A stretch of 64,000 nt of DNA from Microbacterium sorbitolivorans (GCF_003327285.1 NZ_KZ848475.1:124001-188000), one strand, 5' to 3'; positions 18,467 to 28,595 are shown, counted from the stretch's first letter. The notes: a model not told the origin generated them from the letters alone. A program made the numbers and translations.

Positions 18467-18472
18467 TAGACT
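18467..18472 (+). promoter_or_regulatory. Possible -10 box of tRNA-Pro
   Basis: TAGACT 14 bases before the mature tRNA 5' end. A TTCGCG with an 18-base spacer could serve as -35 but is weak. Confidence 0.35.
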
Positions 18473-18485
18473 AATTGAGTTGTCG

Positions 18486-18559
18486 CGGGATATGGCGCAG
18501 CTTGGTAGCGCGCCTCGTTCGGGACGAGGAGGTCGCAGGTTCAAATCCTGTTATCCCGA
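18486..18559 (+). tRNA. tRNA-Pro (anticodon CGG)
   Basis: 74-nt cloverleaf. Acceptor CGGGATA pairs with TATCCCG, discriminator A. Anticodon stem CCTCG/CGAGG encloses TTCGGGA, anticodon CGG. T arm GCAGGTTCAAATCCTGT. CCA is not encoded. Transcribed from the short gap after pilB, in the opposite direction, and followed by its own terminator. Confidence 0.95.
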
Positions 18560-18566
18560 CAATACG

Positions 18567-18593
18567 AAGGCCGGAGCATAACGCTCCGGCCTT
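18567..18593 (+). terminator. Rho-independent terminator of tRNA-Pro
   Basis: AAGGCCGGAGC / GCTCCGGCCTT perfect 11-bp stem, 5-nt loop, then TTT; starts seven bases after the tRNA. Confidence 0.92.
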
Positions 18594-18617
18594 TTTCGTG
18601 CGCCCACCCAACGCACA

Positions 18618-18680
18618 ACTCTGCAATTCTCCGCGCCCTCATCAGCGATTCGCTGATGAGTTGGCGGAGAATTGCAGAGT
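18618..18680. repeat. Nested palindrome between tRNA-Pro and lldD
   Basis: Outer 17-bp perfect arms 18618-18634 and 18664-18680 enclose an inner 10-bp perfect hairpin (CTCATCAGCG, 18638-18647; its complement 18651-18660; loop ATT). Lies just past the lldD stop on the minus strand, so it can serve as terminator for lldR-lldD. Confidence 0.8.
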
Positions 18681-18686
18681 GGGGGG

Positions 18687-19919
18687 TTAGTTCTGCACCG
18701 GGGCGAGGCGCGTGAGCTGCGTCACGTGGCGCGGCTCGAGCTCCTCGATCGACGAGACACCCAGCAGAGCCATCGTGCGGCGCACCTCGCTCGAGAGGAT
18801 CTCGATCATGCGGTCGACGCCCTCGCGCCCACCGGCCATGAGGCCATAGAGGTACGCGCGGCCGACGAGCGTGAACTTGGCGCCGAGGGCCATCGAGGCG
18901 ACGATGTCCTGGCCGTTCATGATGCCGGTGTCGACCATGACGGTCGCGTCCTTGCCGACCTCCTTCACGACCTGCGGCAGCAGGCGGAAGGGAATGGGCG
19001 CGCGGTCCATCTGGCGGCCGCCGTGGTTCGACAGGATGATGCCGTCGACGCCCTCATCGATGAGCTTGACCGCGTCGGGCACGTTCTGCACGCCCTTCAC
19101 GACGAGCTTGCCCGGCCACATCTCGCGGATGACCTTGAGGTCTTCGTAGCTGATGGTCGGATCCATCGCCGAGTTGAGCAGGTCACCCACGGTGCCGCCC
19201 GTCGTCGACAGCGACGCGAACTCGAGCTTCGGCGTCGTGAGGAAGTCGATCCACCACCAGGGGCGGGGCAGGGCGTTGGCGATCGTGCCGAGCGAGAGCT
19301 GCGGCGGGATCGAGAAGCCGTTGCGGCCGTCGCGCAGGCGGTTACCGGCGATCGGGGTGTCGACCGTGAACTGCAGGGTGTCGAAGCCCGCCTTCGCGGC
19401 GCGCTCGACGAGGCCGTACGAGATCTCGCGGTCGCGCATGACGTAGAGCTGGAACCAGTTGCGGCCGTCGGGGTTGGCCTTCTTCACGTTCTCGATCGAC
19501 GTGGTGCCGAGGGTCGAGAGCGTGAAGGGGATGCCCGCGGCGCCCGCGGCGCCGGCGCCGGCGGTCTCGCCCTCGGTCTGCATCAGGCGGGTGAAGCCCG
19601 TCGGCGCGATACCGAACGGCAGCGCCGAGGTGCCGCCGAGGATCTCGGTCGTCGTGTCGACGTTGGCGGCGGGCTTCAGGATGTCGGGGTGGAACTCAAT
19701 GTCTTCGAACGCCTGGCGGGCGCGCTGCATCGACAGCTCCTGGTCGGCCGCACCGTCGGTGTAGTCGAACGCCGCCGCGGGGGTGCGGCGCTTCGCGATG
19801 GTGCGCAGGTCGTAGATCGTGTACGCCTTCTTCAGGCGTGCGTCCTTACCGAACTCCGGCAGCTTGATCTTGAGGAATTCCATCACCTCGGTGGGCTTCG
19901 GGAATTGGCGCTGGACCAT
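18687..19919 (-). CDS. lldD: FMN-dependent L-lactate dehydrogenase (quinone)
   Basis: 410 residues, typical of the alpha-hydroxy-acid dehydrogenase family. The active-site His lies in [10 protein letters not shown] (about residue 299) and substrate-binding Arg in the same motif. The FMN phosphate site near the C-terminus reads [10 protein letters not shown]. The enzyme oxidises L-lactate to pyruvate and passes electrons to quinone at the membrane face. Start ATG has AAGGAAGG upstream. Second gene of the lldR-lldD operon (13-bp gap). Confidence 0.92.
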   Translation of the reverse strand: MVQRQFPKPTEVMEFLKIKLPEFGKDARLKKAYTIYDLRTIAKRRTPAAAFDYTDGAADQELSMQRARQAFEDIEFHPDILKPAANVDTTTEILGGTSALPFGIAPTGFTRLMQTEGETAGAGAAGAAGIPFTLSTLGTTSIENVKKANPDGRNWFQLYVMRDREISYGLVERAAKAGFDTLQFTVDTPIAGNRLRDGRNGFSIPPQLSLGTIANALPRPWWWIDFLTTPKLEFASLSTTGGTVGDLLNSAMDPTISYEDLKVIREMWPGKLVVKGVQNVPDAVKLIDEGVDGIILSNHGGRQMDRAPIPFRLLPQVVKEVGKDATVMVDTGIMNGQDIVASMALGAKFTLVGRAYLYGLMAGGREGVDRMIEILSSEVRRTMALLGVSSIEELEPRHVTQLTRLAPVQN

Positions 19920-19932
19920 ATGGATACCTTCC

Positions 19933-20622
19933 TTATGCGCGCGTCTGCGCGTAATAACCGTTGATGTGGTCGTGGATCCGCGTGCGTGCCTCGTCGACAT
20001 CGCCAGCGGAGATCGCGTCGAGCACGCCGCGGTGCTCGCGCTGAAGCCGTGCGCGCGCGGCTTCCCAGTCGTCGATCTCGTGCGCACGCGATTGCACGTA
20101 CGTCTCGATCGCGGCGCGCAGGCCGGTCATGATCGCGGCGAAGACCGCGTTGCCGGTCTCCTCCGCGAGGAGGCCGTGGAACCTGGCGTCGAGCGCCAGG
20201 AACTCGTCGGGGGTGAGCGTCTCGTCGTCCATCGCGTCGAGCAGCTCGGATCCGGTGGCCGGCGCGCGGCGCGCGGCCGCCAGTTTCGCGGCGACGGACG
20301 TTTCGAGAACGAGGCGTGTCTCGACGACATCGTCGAAGTCGAACGCCTGCGCGGCCGCCTGCAGGCCGAGCACCTGGGCGAGCCCGGAGGCGGCCGCGGT
20401 CGTGATGACCGCGCCCGAGCGCGGTCCGGATCCGGTTGCCGTGTGCAGCACGCCCATCACCTCGAGAACGCGTAGCGCCTCGCGGACGCTCGAGCGACCG
20501 ACGCCGAGCTGGGTCGCGAGGTCGCGCTCCCCCGGCAGCCGGTCGCCGGGGCCGAGGTCGCCGGATCGAAGCTGGCGCTCGACGTGCGACAGCACGACGC
20601 GCCACGCCTTGGCTTCCGCCAT
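19933..20622 (-). CDS. lldR: GntR/FadR-family lactate regulator
   Basis: 229 residues from an ATG with GGGAGG. N-terminal winged HTH with [25 protein letters not shown] (split as [12 protein letters not shown] and [13 protein letters not shown]), then a FadR C-terminal ligand domain with the metal-binding residues of the FCD family (D...H...H pattern around [10 protein letters not shown]). It controls lldD directly downstream, and an operator-like palindrome precedes its own gene, so autoregulation with release by lactate is the likely logic. Confidence 0.88.
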   Translation of the reverse strand: MAEAKAWRVVLSHVERQLRSGDLGPGDRLPGERDLATQLGVGRSSVREALRVLEVMGVLHTATGSGPRSGAVITTAAASGLAQVLGLQAAAQAFDFDDVVETRLVLETSVAAKLAAARRAPATGSELLDAMDDETLTPDEFLALDARFHGLLAEETGNAVFAAIMTGLRAAIETYVQSRAHEIDDWEAARARLQREHRGVLDAISAGDVDEARTRIHDHINGYYAQTRA

Positions 20623-20640
20623 GCGATCCTCCCGATGTGG

Positions 20641-20655
20641 TGTGGTCTGACCACA
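20641..20655. promoter_or_regulatory. LldR operator-like palindrome
   Basis: TGTGGTCTGACCACA: perfect 6-bp half-sites around CTG, matching the TGGTNNGACCA core bound by FadR-type GntR regulators. It lies 18 bases before the lldR start. Confidence 0.75.
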
Positions 20656-20727
20656 GTAACGCCACTCACACCCGGTGAGCAAACGGGCATGTGTCGCCAT
20701 ATTGCGGGCCGTTTTGGAGCGAGCGCG

Positions 20728-20733
20728 TATGAT
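20728..20733 (+). promoter_or_regulatory. Possible -10 box of the sulfur operon
   Basis: TATGAT 17 bases before the ABC ATPase ATG. A TTGCGG at 20702 is a poor -35 with a 20-base gap. If real, transcription begins about 10 bases ahead of the start codon, and the only purine-rich sequence is one base from the ATG, so the message may be near-leaderless. Confidence 0.4.
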
Positions 20734-20750
20734 CACTCATCCTGGAAGGC

Positions 20751-21688
<938 letters not shown>

Positions 21689-21692
<4 letters not shown>

Positions 21693-22762
21693 GCACCATT
21701 TCCCGCCGTTTCATTCCCGCGACCGCCGTCGCCGGTGTGATGGCAATGATGCTCGCCGGCTGCGTGCAGGGTGAGAACAGCGACGCATCGACCGACTCGG
21801 CCGCCGAGACGAACGACAACGCCCCCGCGGAGGGCTCCGTCGAGGCGCCCGAGGGCGGCTGGTCGAGCGACACCCTCTCGATCGACTGGGCCACCTACAA
21901 CCCGCTGAGCCTCGTGATCAAGGAGCAGGGTCTGCTCGAGGACAAGCTCGGCGACGACGTCACGGTCGAGTGGCTGCAGTCGGCCGGCAGTAACAAGGCC
22001 AACGAGCTGCTGCGCTCCGGATCCGTCGATGTCGGATCGACCGCCGGATCCGCCGCGCTCTTCGCGCGCGCGAACGGCTCGCCGATCAAGGTCATCGACA
22101 TTTACTCGCAGCCGGAGTGGTCGGCGATCGTCGTCGGCCCCGATAGCGACATCACCTCGATCGAAGACCTCAAGGGCAAGCAGGTCGCCGCGACCAAGGC
22201 GACCGACCCCTACTTCTTCCTGCTGCAGGCGCTCGAGGCCGGCGGCCTCTCGCTCGACGACGTCACGGTGCAGAACGTGCAGCACGCGGACGGCCGCGCG
22301 CTGCTCGATGGCGGATCCGTCGACGCGTGGGCGGGCCTCGACCCGATCATGGGCGCGGCCGAACTCGAGTCGGGCGACCAGCTGATCTACCGCAACGTCG
22401 ACTTCAACACCTACGGCTTCCTCAACGCGACGGAAGACTTCATCGACAACCACGCCGACCTCGCGCAGGTCGTCGTCGACACGTACGAAGAGGCCCGCGA
22501 GTGGGCGCTCGAGAACCCGGACGAGACGGCCCAGCTGCTCGCCGACGCCGCGACGATCGACATCGAGGTCGCGAAGACCGTGATCAACGAGCGCTCGAAC
22601 CTCGACGTCTCGGGCGTTCCCGGCCAGGCCCAGGTCGACGTGCTGAACACGATCGCGCCGATCATCGCCGAGTCGGGCGACGTCTCGGGCGGCCAGGAGG
22701 TCCTCGACAAGGCGATCAGCGAGATCGTCTTCGACGAGTTCGCGGTCGAGGCGACTTCGTGA
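21689..22762 (+). CDS. ssuA: ABC transporter substrate-binding lipoprotein, sulfonate type
   Basis: 357 residues. Lipoprotein signal with lipobox MLAGC (Cys about 25), then an acidic Ser/Thr/Asp linker and an SsuA/THI5-like periplasmic-binding domain. Typical positions are the LQSAGSNKANELLRSGSVDV region and the EDLKGKQVAATKATDP loop that contacts the ligand's acid group. It captures the ligand outside the membrane. The true ligand may be an alkanesulfonate or another organosulfur anion; no monooxygenase gene for releasing sulfite is in this operon. Confidence 0.87.
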
Positions 22763-23568
22763 CGCACGACCAACTTCAGGCCACAGGGGCGGAGCGTCAG
22801 CTCACGCCCCTGTGGTCGCGTACGTGGGTGAAGATCGCCGGCGGATTCGTCGTGCCGATCGTCATCATCGCGGCGTGGCAGATCGCGACCGTCGGCGGCT
22901 TCGTTCCCCCGTATCGCCTTCCCACGCCGTGGTCGGTCGTCGAGGCCGCGCAGGAGCAGATCCAGCGCGGCGACCTCTGGCTGCACATCGCGATCTCGAC
23001 GCAGCGCGTCGTCGTCGGCTTCCTCGTCGGGTCCGTCATCGCGCTCGCGTTCGCCGCGATCGTCGGCCTCTCGAAGGTCGGCGGCGTGCTCTTCGCCCCG
23101 ACGCTCGTGGCCCTCCGCGCCGTGCCCTCGCTCGCGTGGGTTCCGCTGCTCATCCTCTGGCTGCAGGTCGGCGAGGAATCGAAGATCACCCTCGTCGCGA
23201 TCGGTGCGTTCTTCCCCGTCTACACGACCGTCGCCGACGCGCTGCGCCACGTGAACCCGCAGCTCGTCGAGGCCGGTCGCTCGTTCGGGCTCCGCGGCTG
23301 GAGCCTCTTCCGCACCGTGCAGCTTCCCGCCGTCGTGCCCTCGGTCGTCTCGGGCCTGCGCCTCGCGCTCGCCCAGGCCTGGCTGTTCCTCGTCGCCGCC
23401 GAGCTCCTCGGCGCCTCGATGGGCCTCGGCTGGATGCTCAACGACTCCCAGCAGACCGGTCGCGTCGACCGGATCCTGCTCGCTATTGTCTTGCTTGCCC
23501 TCCTGGGCACCATCTCGAACGCGATCCTCGTCATGTTCGAGAAGGCCGTTCTGAAAAGGTGGTTGTGA
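22759..23568 (+). CDS. ssuC: ABC transporter permease, sulfonate type
   Basis: 269 residues, GTG start overlapping the ssuA stop (GTGA). Five or six hydrophobic helices; the EAA loop reads VEAGRSFGLRGWSLFRTVQLP (VEAGRSFGLRGWSL then FRTVQLP), the contact site for the ATPase. BPD_transp_1 family, SsuC/TauC branch. Its stop overlaps the next ATG (TGATG). Confidence 0.88.
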   Translation: MTHDQLQATGAERQLTPLWSRTWVKIAGGFVVPIVIIAAWQIATVGGFVPPYRLPTPWSVVEAAQEQIQRGDLWLHIAISTQRVVVGFLVGSVIALAFAAIVGLSKVGGVLFAPTLVALRAVPSLAWVPLLILWLQVGEESKITLVAIGAFFPVYTTVADALRHVNPQLVEAGRSFGLRGWSLFRTVQLPAVVPSVVSGLRLALAQAWLFLVAAELLGASMGLGWMLNDSQQTGRVDRILLAIVLLALLGTISNAILVMFEKAVLKRWL

Positions 23569-25514
23569 TGACTGAGCTTCGCCTGAACGAGACGCGCACC
23601 TTCCCGGCGCCGGCGGCCTTCTCCGCGCAGGCGAACGTCGACGCGTCGATCTACGAGACCGCAAACGCGGATCCGGTCGCCTTCTGGGAGGGCGCGGCCC
23701 GCCGCCTCGACTGGGCCGAGCCCTGGCACACGGCGCACACGTGGGATCCGTCGATCCCGGCCGCGCAGTGGTTCGTCGGCGGCAAGATCAACGTCGCCTA
23801 CAACTGCGTCGACCGCCACGTCGTCGCGGGTAACGGCGACAAGGTCGCGCTGTACTTCGAGGGCGAGCCCGGCGACCGCGAGGCCGTCAGCTACGCCGAG
23901 TTGCAGCGCCGCGTCGCGCAGGCCGCAAACGGCCTGCTGTCGCTCGGCATCGGCCCCGGCGACCGCGTCGTCGTCTACCTTCCGGTGCTCGTCGAGACCG
24001 TCGTCATCGCCCTCGCCTGCGCCCGCATCGGCGCCGTGCACTCGCTCGTCTTCGGCGGCTTCTCGGCCGACGCCGTGCGCTTCCGCCTCGAAGACACGGG
24101 CGCGAAGCTGCTCGTGACGACCGACGGCCAGAACCGCCGCGGCAAGCAGGTCGAGGTCAAGAGCGCCGCCGACGAGGCCGCGGCAGACCTGCCCGACCTC
24201 GAGCACGTCCTCGTGGTGCGCCGCACCGGCCAGGACGTGCCGTGGACCGACGGGCGGGACGTCTGGTGGCACGACGTCGTCGAGACGCAGCCCGACACCC
24301 ACGAGGCCGAGGCGTTCGACTCCGAGCACCCGCTGTTCATCATCTACACCTCGGGCACCACCGGTAAGCCGAAGGGCCTCGTCCACACCGTCGGCGGATA
24401 CCTGACGCACACGAGCTGGGCGCACTGGGCACACTTCGACGCCAAGCCCGACGACGTGCACTGGTGCACCGCCGACCTCGCGTGGGTCACGGCCCACACC
24501 TACGAGATCTACGGCCCGCTGTCGAACGGCCTCACGCAGGTCATCTACGAGGGCACGCCCGATACGCCGCACCAGGCCCGCCACCTCGAGGTCATCGAGC
24601 GCTACGGCGTCACCGTCTACTACACGGCGCCGACGCTCATCCGCACCTTCATGACGTGGTTCGGCGAGAACATCCCGACCGACTACGACATCTCGTCGCT
24701 GCGCCTGCTCGGCACCGTCGGCGAGGCGATCAACCCCGAGGCGTGGGTGTGGTTCCACCGCAACTACGGCCGCGGCGAGTGCCCCATCATCGACACGTGG
24801 TGGCAGTCGGAGACCGGCGCCGCGATGATCGTTCCGCTTCCCGGCGTCACGACGCTGAAGCCCGGATCCGCGACCGTTTCGCTCCCCGGCATCGACATGG
24901 CCGTCGTCGACGAGGCCGGCGACCCCGTCGCCCCCGGTCGCTCCGGCACCCTCGTGTCGCGCCACCCGTGGCCCGGCATGGCCCGCACCGTGTGGGGCAA
25001 CCCCGAGCGCTACAAGCAGTCGTACTGGTCGCAGTACGCCGACCGCGGCTACTACGTCGCGGGTGACGGCGCGACGATCGACGAGGACGGCTACATCTGG
25101 ATCCTCGGCCGCCTCGACGACGTCGTCAACGTCTCGGGCCACCGGCTCTCGACGATCGAGATCGAGTCGTCGCTCGTCTCGCACGCCGGCGTCGGCGAAG
25201 CCGGCGTCGCGGGCGTCCACGATCCCCTTACGGGACAGGCCGTGGTCGCGTTCGTGACCGCAGGATCCGCGGGCACCGCCGACCCCGACGAGCTTCGCCG
25301 CCAGGTGACACACGACATCGGCCCGATCGCGAAGCCGAATTACATCGTCTTCGTCGACGAGATTCCCAAGACGCGCTCGGGCAAGATCCTGCGCCGCCTG
25401 CTCGCGCAGGTGTGGCAGGGCGATACGCTCGGCGATACGACGAGTTTGCAGAACCCCTGGGCCGTTGACGGCGTGAAGCTCGCCGTTGCGACCCACCAGA
25501 AGGAGAACTCATGA
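23568..25514 (+). CDS. acs: AMP-forming acetyl/acyl-CoA synthetase
   Basis: 648 residues, normal Acs length. P-loop-like motif YTSGTTGKPKG near residue 260, the acyl-pocket tryptophan in DTWWQSETG, the hinge region GRLDDVVNVSGHRLST and the C-terminal PKTRSGKILRR with the catalytic lysine. Converts acetate (or a related acid) to its CoA thioester. Sandwiched between an organosulfur-type transporter and O-acetylhomoserine sulfhydrylase, overlapping both by a few bases; a role in supplying acetyl-CoA for O-acetylhomoserine, or in activating the imported acid, is inferred. A second acs ends at 269. Confidence 0.9.
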   Translation: MTELRLNETRTFPAPAAFSAQANVDASIYETANADPVAFWEGAARRLDWAEPWHTAHTWDPSIPAAQWFVGGKINVAYNCVDRHVVAGNGDKVALYFEGEPGDREAVSYAELQRRVAQAANGLLSLGIGPGDRVVVYLPVLVETVVIALACARIGAVHSLVFGGFSADAVRFRLEDTGAKLLVTTDGQNRRGKQVEVKSAADEAAADLPDLEHVLVVRRTGQDVPWTDGRDVWWHDVVETQPDTHEAEAFDSEHPLFIIYTSGTTGKPKGLVHTVGGYLTHTSWAHWAHFDAKPDDVHWCTADLAWVTAHTYEIYGPLSNGLTQVIYEGTPDTPHQARHLEVIERYGVTVYYTAPTLIRTFMTWFGENIPTDYDISSLRLLGTVGEAINPEAWVWFHRNYGRGECPIIDTWWQSETGAAMIVPLPGVTTLKPGSATVSLPGIDMAVVDEAGDPVAPGRSGTLVSRHPWPGMARTVWGNPERYKQSYWSQYADRGYYVAGDGATIDEDGYIWILGRLDDVVNVSGHRLSTIEIESSLVSHAGVGEAGVAGVHDPLTGQAVVAFVTAGSAGTADPDELRRQVTHDIGPIAKPNYIVFVDEIPKTRSGKILRRLLAQVWQGDTLGDTTSLQNPWAVDGVKLAVATHQKENS

Positions 25515-26845
25515 GCGAGCATCAGTTCGGCTTCCGCACGCGTGCGCTGCACGCCGGCGGCACCCCCGACGCCACGACCGGCGCGCGCGCCGTGCCGATC
25601 TACCAGACGTCGTCGTTCGTGTTCGACGACGCCAAGGACGCCGCGAACCTCTTCGCGCTGCAGAAGTACGGCAACATCTACTCGCGCATCGGCAACCCGA
25701 CCGTCGCGGCCTTCGAAGAGCGCGTCGCATCGCTCGAGGGCGGCATCGGCGCGGTCGCCACGGCCAGCGGAATGGCCGCCGAGTACATCACCTTCACGGC
25801 GCTCCTCGGCGCCGGCGACCACGTCGTCGCGTCGGCGCAGCTCTACGGCGGCACCGTCACGCTGCTCGACGTGACCCTGCGCCGCCTCGGCATCGAGACG
25901 ACGTTCGTCGAGAGCGACGACCCCGAAGACTTCCGCAAGGAGATCCGCGAGAACACCAAGGTGGTCTACGCCGAGGTCATCTCGAACCCCGGCGGCGAGG
26001 TCGCCGACCTCGAGGGCCTCGCCAAGGTCGCGCACGACAACGACATCCCGCTCGTCGTCGACTCGACCCTCGCGAGCCCCTACCTGCTGCGCCCGATCGA
26101 GCACGGCGCCGACATCGTGATCCACTCGGCCACGAAGTTCATCGGCGGCCACGGCACCACCCTCGGTGGCGTCGTCGTCGAGTCCGGAAAGTTCAACTGG
26201 GGCAACGGCAAGTTCCCGACGATGACCGAGCCGGTCAAGTCGTACGGCGGCATCCGCTGGTGGGACAACTTCGGCGAGTACGGATTCCTCACGAAGCTCC
26301 GCAGCGAGCAGCTGCGCGACATCGGTCCGTCGCTGAGCCCCCAGTCGGCGTTCATCCTGCTGCAGGGCGTCGAGACGCTGCCGCAGCGCATGGACGCGCA
26401 CGTCGCGAACGCGCGCGCCGTCGCCGAATGGCTCGCCTCGGATCCCCGCATCTCGTACGTCACGTGGTCGGGCCTCGACGAGCACCCGCACTTCGAGCGC
26501 GCGCAGAAGTACTTCCCCCTCGGCCCCGGATCCGTCTTCGCGTTCGGCGTGCGCCCCTCCGGCGAGTTCGCCTCCGAGGAGGAGCGCATGGTCGCCGCCC
26601 GCGCGACTGGCGAGAAGCTCATCGAATCCGTGCAGCTCGCGAGCCACCTCGCGAACGTCGGCGACGCCCGCACGCTGATCCTGCACCCCGCCACCACGAC
26701 CCACCAGCAGCTCTCGCCCGAGCAGCTCGCGGCCGCCGGCGCCCCCGCCGACCTGATCCGTTTCTCGGTCGGCCTCGAGGATCCGGAAGACATCATTTGG
26801 GACCTCGACCAGGCCCTCACGATCGCCACGGGGGAATCCCGATGA
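25511..26845 (+). CDS. metY: O-acetylhomoserine (O-acetylserine) sulfhydrylase
   Basis: 444 residues of the Cys/Met-metabolism PLP family, long MetY branch. The PLP lysine is in HSATKFIGGHG (about residue 208); the cofactor-stacking region and NPTVAAFEERVASLEGG (as NPTVAAFEERVASLEG) are clear. It makes homocysteine (or cysteine) from O-acetylhomoserine and sulfide. AGGAG precedes the start, which overlaps the acs stop (ATGA). Confidence 0.93.
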   Translation: MSEHQFGFRTRALHAGGTPDATTGARAVPIYQTSSFVFDDAKDAANLFALQKYGNIYSRIGNPTVAAFEERVASLEGGIGAVATASGMAAEYITFTALLGAGDHVVASAQLYGGTVTLLDVTLRRLGIETTFVESDDPEDFRKEIRENTKVVYAEVISNPGGEVADLEGLAKVAHDNDIPLVVDSTLASPYLLRPIEHGADIVIHSATKFIGGHGTTLGGVVVESGKFNWGNGKFPTMTEPVKSYGGIRWWDNFGEYGFLTKLRSEQLRDIGPSLSPQSAFILLQGVETLPQRMDAHVANARAVAEWLASDPRISYVTWSGLDEHPHFERAQKYFPLGPGSVFAFGVRPSGEFASEEERMVAARATGEKLIESVQLASHLANVGDARTLILHPATTTHQQLSPEQLAAAGAPADLIRFSVGLEDPEDIIWDLDQALTIATGESR

Positions 26846-26883
26846 ACGCCCGCGCGTTGACCCTTGCAGGAGGTATCCGATGA
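26842..26883 (+). other. 13-codon mini-ORF linking metY and the CoA-binding gene
   Basis: ATG overlaps the metY stop (ATGA) and its TGA overlaps the next ATG, giving the peptide MNARALTLAGGIR. The AGGAGG for the following gene lies inside it. It could bring ribosomes to that site (coupling), or be chance. No family similarity. Confidence 0.25.
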
Positions 26884-27458
26884 CCGATGCATGTGAGTTC
26901 ACTCCCCCGGCAGACGCCTGCGCGTTCACGCCGCCCACGCCCGTCTCCACCGACGTGGATCCCGCCCACGCCGGGCGCACCTGGCAGGGCCCGGGCGCGG
27001 GAGCCCGCCTCGGGATCCTTCGCCGCACGAAGTCGATCGCGATCGTCGGCGCATCGAACAACCCGGCGCGCGCGAGCTACTTCGTCAGCACCTACCTGCT
27101 GTCGAGCTCGCCGTTCGACGTGTACTTCGTGAACCCGCGCGAGACGTCGATCCTCGGCCAGCCCGCCTACGCGTCGCTGCAGGACCTGCCGGTCGTTCCC
27201 GACATCGTCGACGTGTTCCGCAAGCATGATGACCTGCCGGGCGTCGCCCGCGAGGCCGTCGAGGTCGGCGCGAAGACGCTGTGGCTGCAGCTCGGATCCT
27301 GGAACGAGGAGGCCGCCGCCATCGCCGAAGACGCCGGCCTATCGGTCGTCATGGACCGCTGCGTCAAGATCGAGCACGCCCGCTTCCACGGCGGCCTGCA
27401 CCTGTCGGGCTTCGACACCGGAGTCATCTCGTCGAAGCGCCAGGTCGTTTCGCGGTAG
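26880..27458 (+). CDS. CoA-binding protein (YccU-like Rossmann fold)
   Basis: 192 residues; strong GCAGGAGG six bases before ATG. The CoA_binding domain starts near residue 48 with SIAIVGASNNPARAS and continues with YFVNPRE, LPVVPDIVDVFRK and the GAKTLWLQLG and VVMDRCVKIEH strands. These proteins bind CoA; a physiological role is not fixed. The first 35 residues are extra and contain a doubled motif, ACEFTPPAD and ACAFTPPTP. Usual neighbour of metY in actinobacteria. Last gene of the operon. Confidence 0.82.
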   Translation: MTDACEFTPPADACAFTPPTPVSTDVDPAHAGRTWQGPGAGARLGILRRTKSIAIVGASNNPARASYFVSTYLLSSSPFDVYFVNPRETSILGQPAYASLQDLPVVPDIVDVFRKHDDLPGVAREAVEVGAKTLWLQLGSWNEEAAAIAEDAGLSVVMDRCVKIEHARFHGGLHLSGFDTGVISSKRQVVSR

Positions 27459-27473
27459 TTCTTGTCATTCGTG

Positions 27474-27493
27474 GGGCCCGCTTCGGCGGGCCC
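27474..27493 (+). terminator. Terminator of the sulfur operon
   Basis: GGGCCCGC-TTCG-GCGGGCCC, an 8-bp perfect stem with UUCG loop, followed by a short T-rich run, 15 bases after the stop. Confidence 0.75.
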
Positions 27494-27522
27494 TTCGTGT
27501 TGGGTGGGGCTTTGGTCCGGTG

Positions 27523-27910
27523 CTGCGGAGTTGGCCCCTAACTGCGGAGGATCCCTCGGGATTGTTCCGCAGATCGGGGCCACTTCCGCACTTCGGGTCA
27601 GCAGCCTGCCGAGCCCTAGCTGCGGGGATGAACCCTTACTGCGGAGGATTCCTCCGGCCGGCTCCGCAGATCGGGGCCACTTCCGCAGTTCGGGACCACC
27701 TACCCGCCTCCAGGCCTGTACCGCGCGGGGCCCTGGTCCCGTACTGCGGAGATGAGCCCAAAGTGCGGAGGATCCCTCGATCTTGTTCCGCAGATCGGGG
27801 CCACCTCCGCAGCTACGGGTCAGCAACCCGCCGAGCCCTAGCTGCGGGGATGAACCCTTACTGCGGAGGATCCCTCGGCCCGGATCCGCAGATCAGGGCC
27901 ACTTCCGCAG
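27523..27910. repeat. Array of four family A palindromes
   Basis: This 459-base gene-free stretch (27459-27917) holds, after the operon terminator, four palindromic units starting at 27523, 27620, 27744 and 27842 (spacings 97, 124, 98). Each has the order CTGCGGRGATGARCCC (left outer), TGCGGA (left inner), a loop, TCCGCAG (right inner), GGGGCCAC (with variants) and TTCCGCA (right outer). The loop is 17 nt in all four: 27549-27565, 27646-27662, 27770-27786, 27868-27884, most containing GGATCCCTCG. Arms of about 26 bp pair imperfectly. Units 1 and 3 share a flank ending CCGAGCCCTAG. No ORF is supported here. Confidence 0.85.
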
Positions 27911-27917
27911 TTCGGGG

Positions 27918-28595
27918 TCAGTCCTCGCGGTGGTAGCCGTGCATGTCGAGTTGCGGCTCGTTGATCCAGACCTCGCCGATGCCGTCGGGATCCGGGAAGC
28001 GGACCGTGCGACCGTAGGCCTCGTCGATGATCGCGGCATCGAAACCCGCGTCGCGCAGTGACGCCGCGAGGTGCTCGAGTTCGAGCGCGACAAACGAGGG
28101 GCCGACCGACTCCGCGTCCGCGTGGTGAAGACCGACGGATCCGGAGTTGCTCGCGAAATCGACCCAGCCGCCGCGGTCGGCGGCGATGCTCGCGCGCAGC
28201 CCGAGCGCCTCCAAGATCCGGCGCGGGCGGTCGATATCGGGGGCGAACCAGATCGGCTGCATCGCCAGCGCACCCTCGCGAGCGGGCACGGATCCCTCCG
28301 CGATCGTGATCCCGGGGACCTTGAGCAGGTCGCCGACGCCCTCCATGAGTTCACGGGTGACACCCCAGTCGGCAAGCGCGCTTTCGGCGTCGTCGAGGCT
28401 GTCTACGAGCAGGTGCAGGTCGACGGATCCGGCGGGGTGCGCGTCGGTCGCGTGATGGATCGCAAGCGAGCCCTGCCCATGAAACTCGGCCCACTCGGGC
28501 GTCGCCGGGTAGGGCGCGACGAGCCCCATTGCCTCGGCCATCCGGTGCCACGCCGCGGTGTCACGCGCGTAGACAATCTGCTGAACCGCGGTCAT
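27918..28595 (-). CDS. VOC-fold (glyoxalase/bleomycin-resistance-like) protein
   Basis: 225 residues made of two VOC half-domains (about 1-110 and 112-220). Recognisable are [17 protein letters not shown] in the first half and the closing [16 protein letters not shown] strand of the second. Metal ligands are not fully clear, so a catalytic or binding role cannot be chosen. Start overlaps the stop of the small ribbon-helix-helix gene (ATGA), so the pair is one transcription unit. Confidence 0.78.
   Translation of the reverse strand: MTAVQQIVYARDTAAWHRMAEAMGLVAPYPATPEWAEFHGQGSLAIHHATDAHPAGSVDLHLLVDSLDDAESALADWGVTRELMEGVGDLLKVPGITIAEGSVPAREGALAMQPIWFAPDIDRPRRILEALGLRASIAADRGGWVDFASNSGSVGLHHADAESVGPSFVALELEHLAASLRDAGFDAAIIDEAYGRTVRFPDPDGIGEVWINEPQLDMHGYHRED

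Noticed and set aside
20656..20750. SAM or cobalamin riboswitch ahead of the sulfur operon
   Set aside because: Fewer than 100 bases, no conserved core of either class, and the putative -10 leaves almost no leader.
27523..27910. CRISPR array
   Set aside because: Units are palindromes with diverged arms and uneven spacing, with shared rather than unique spacers, and no cas gene nearby.
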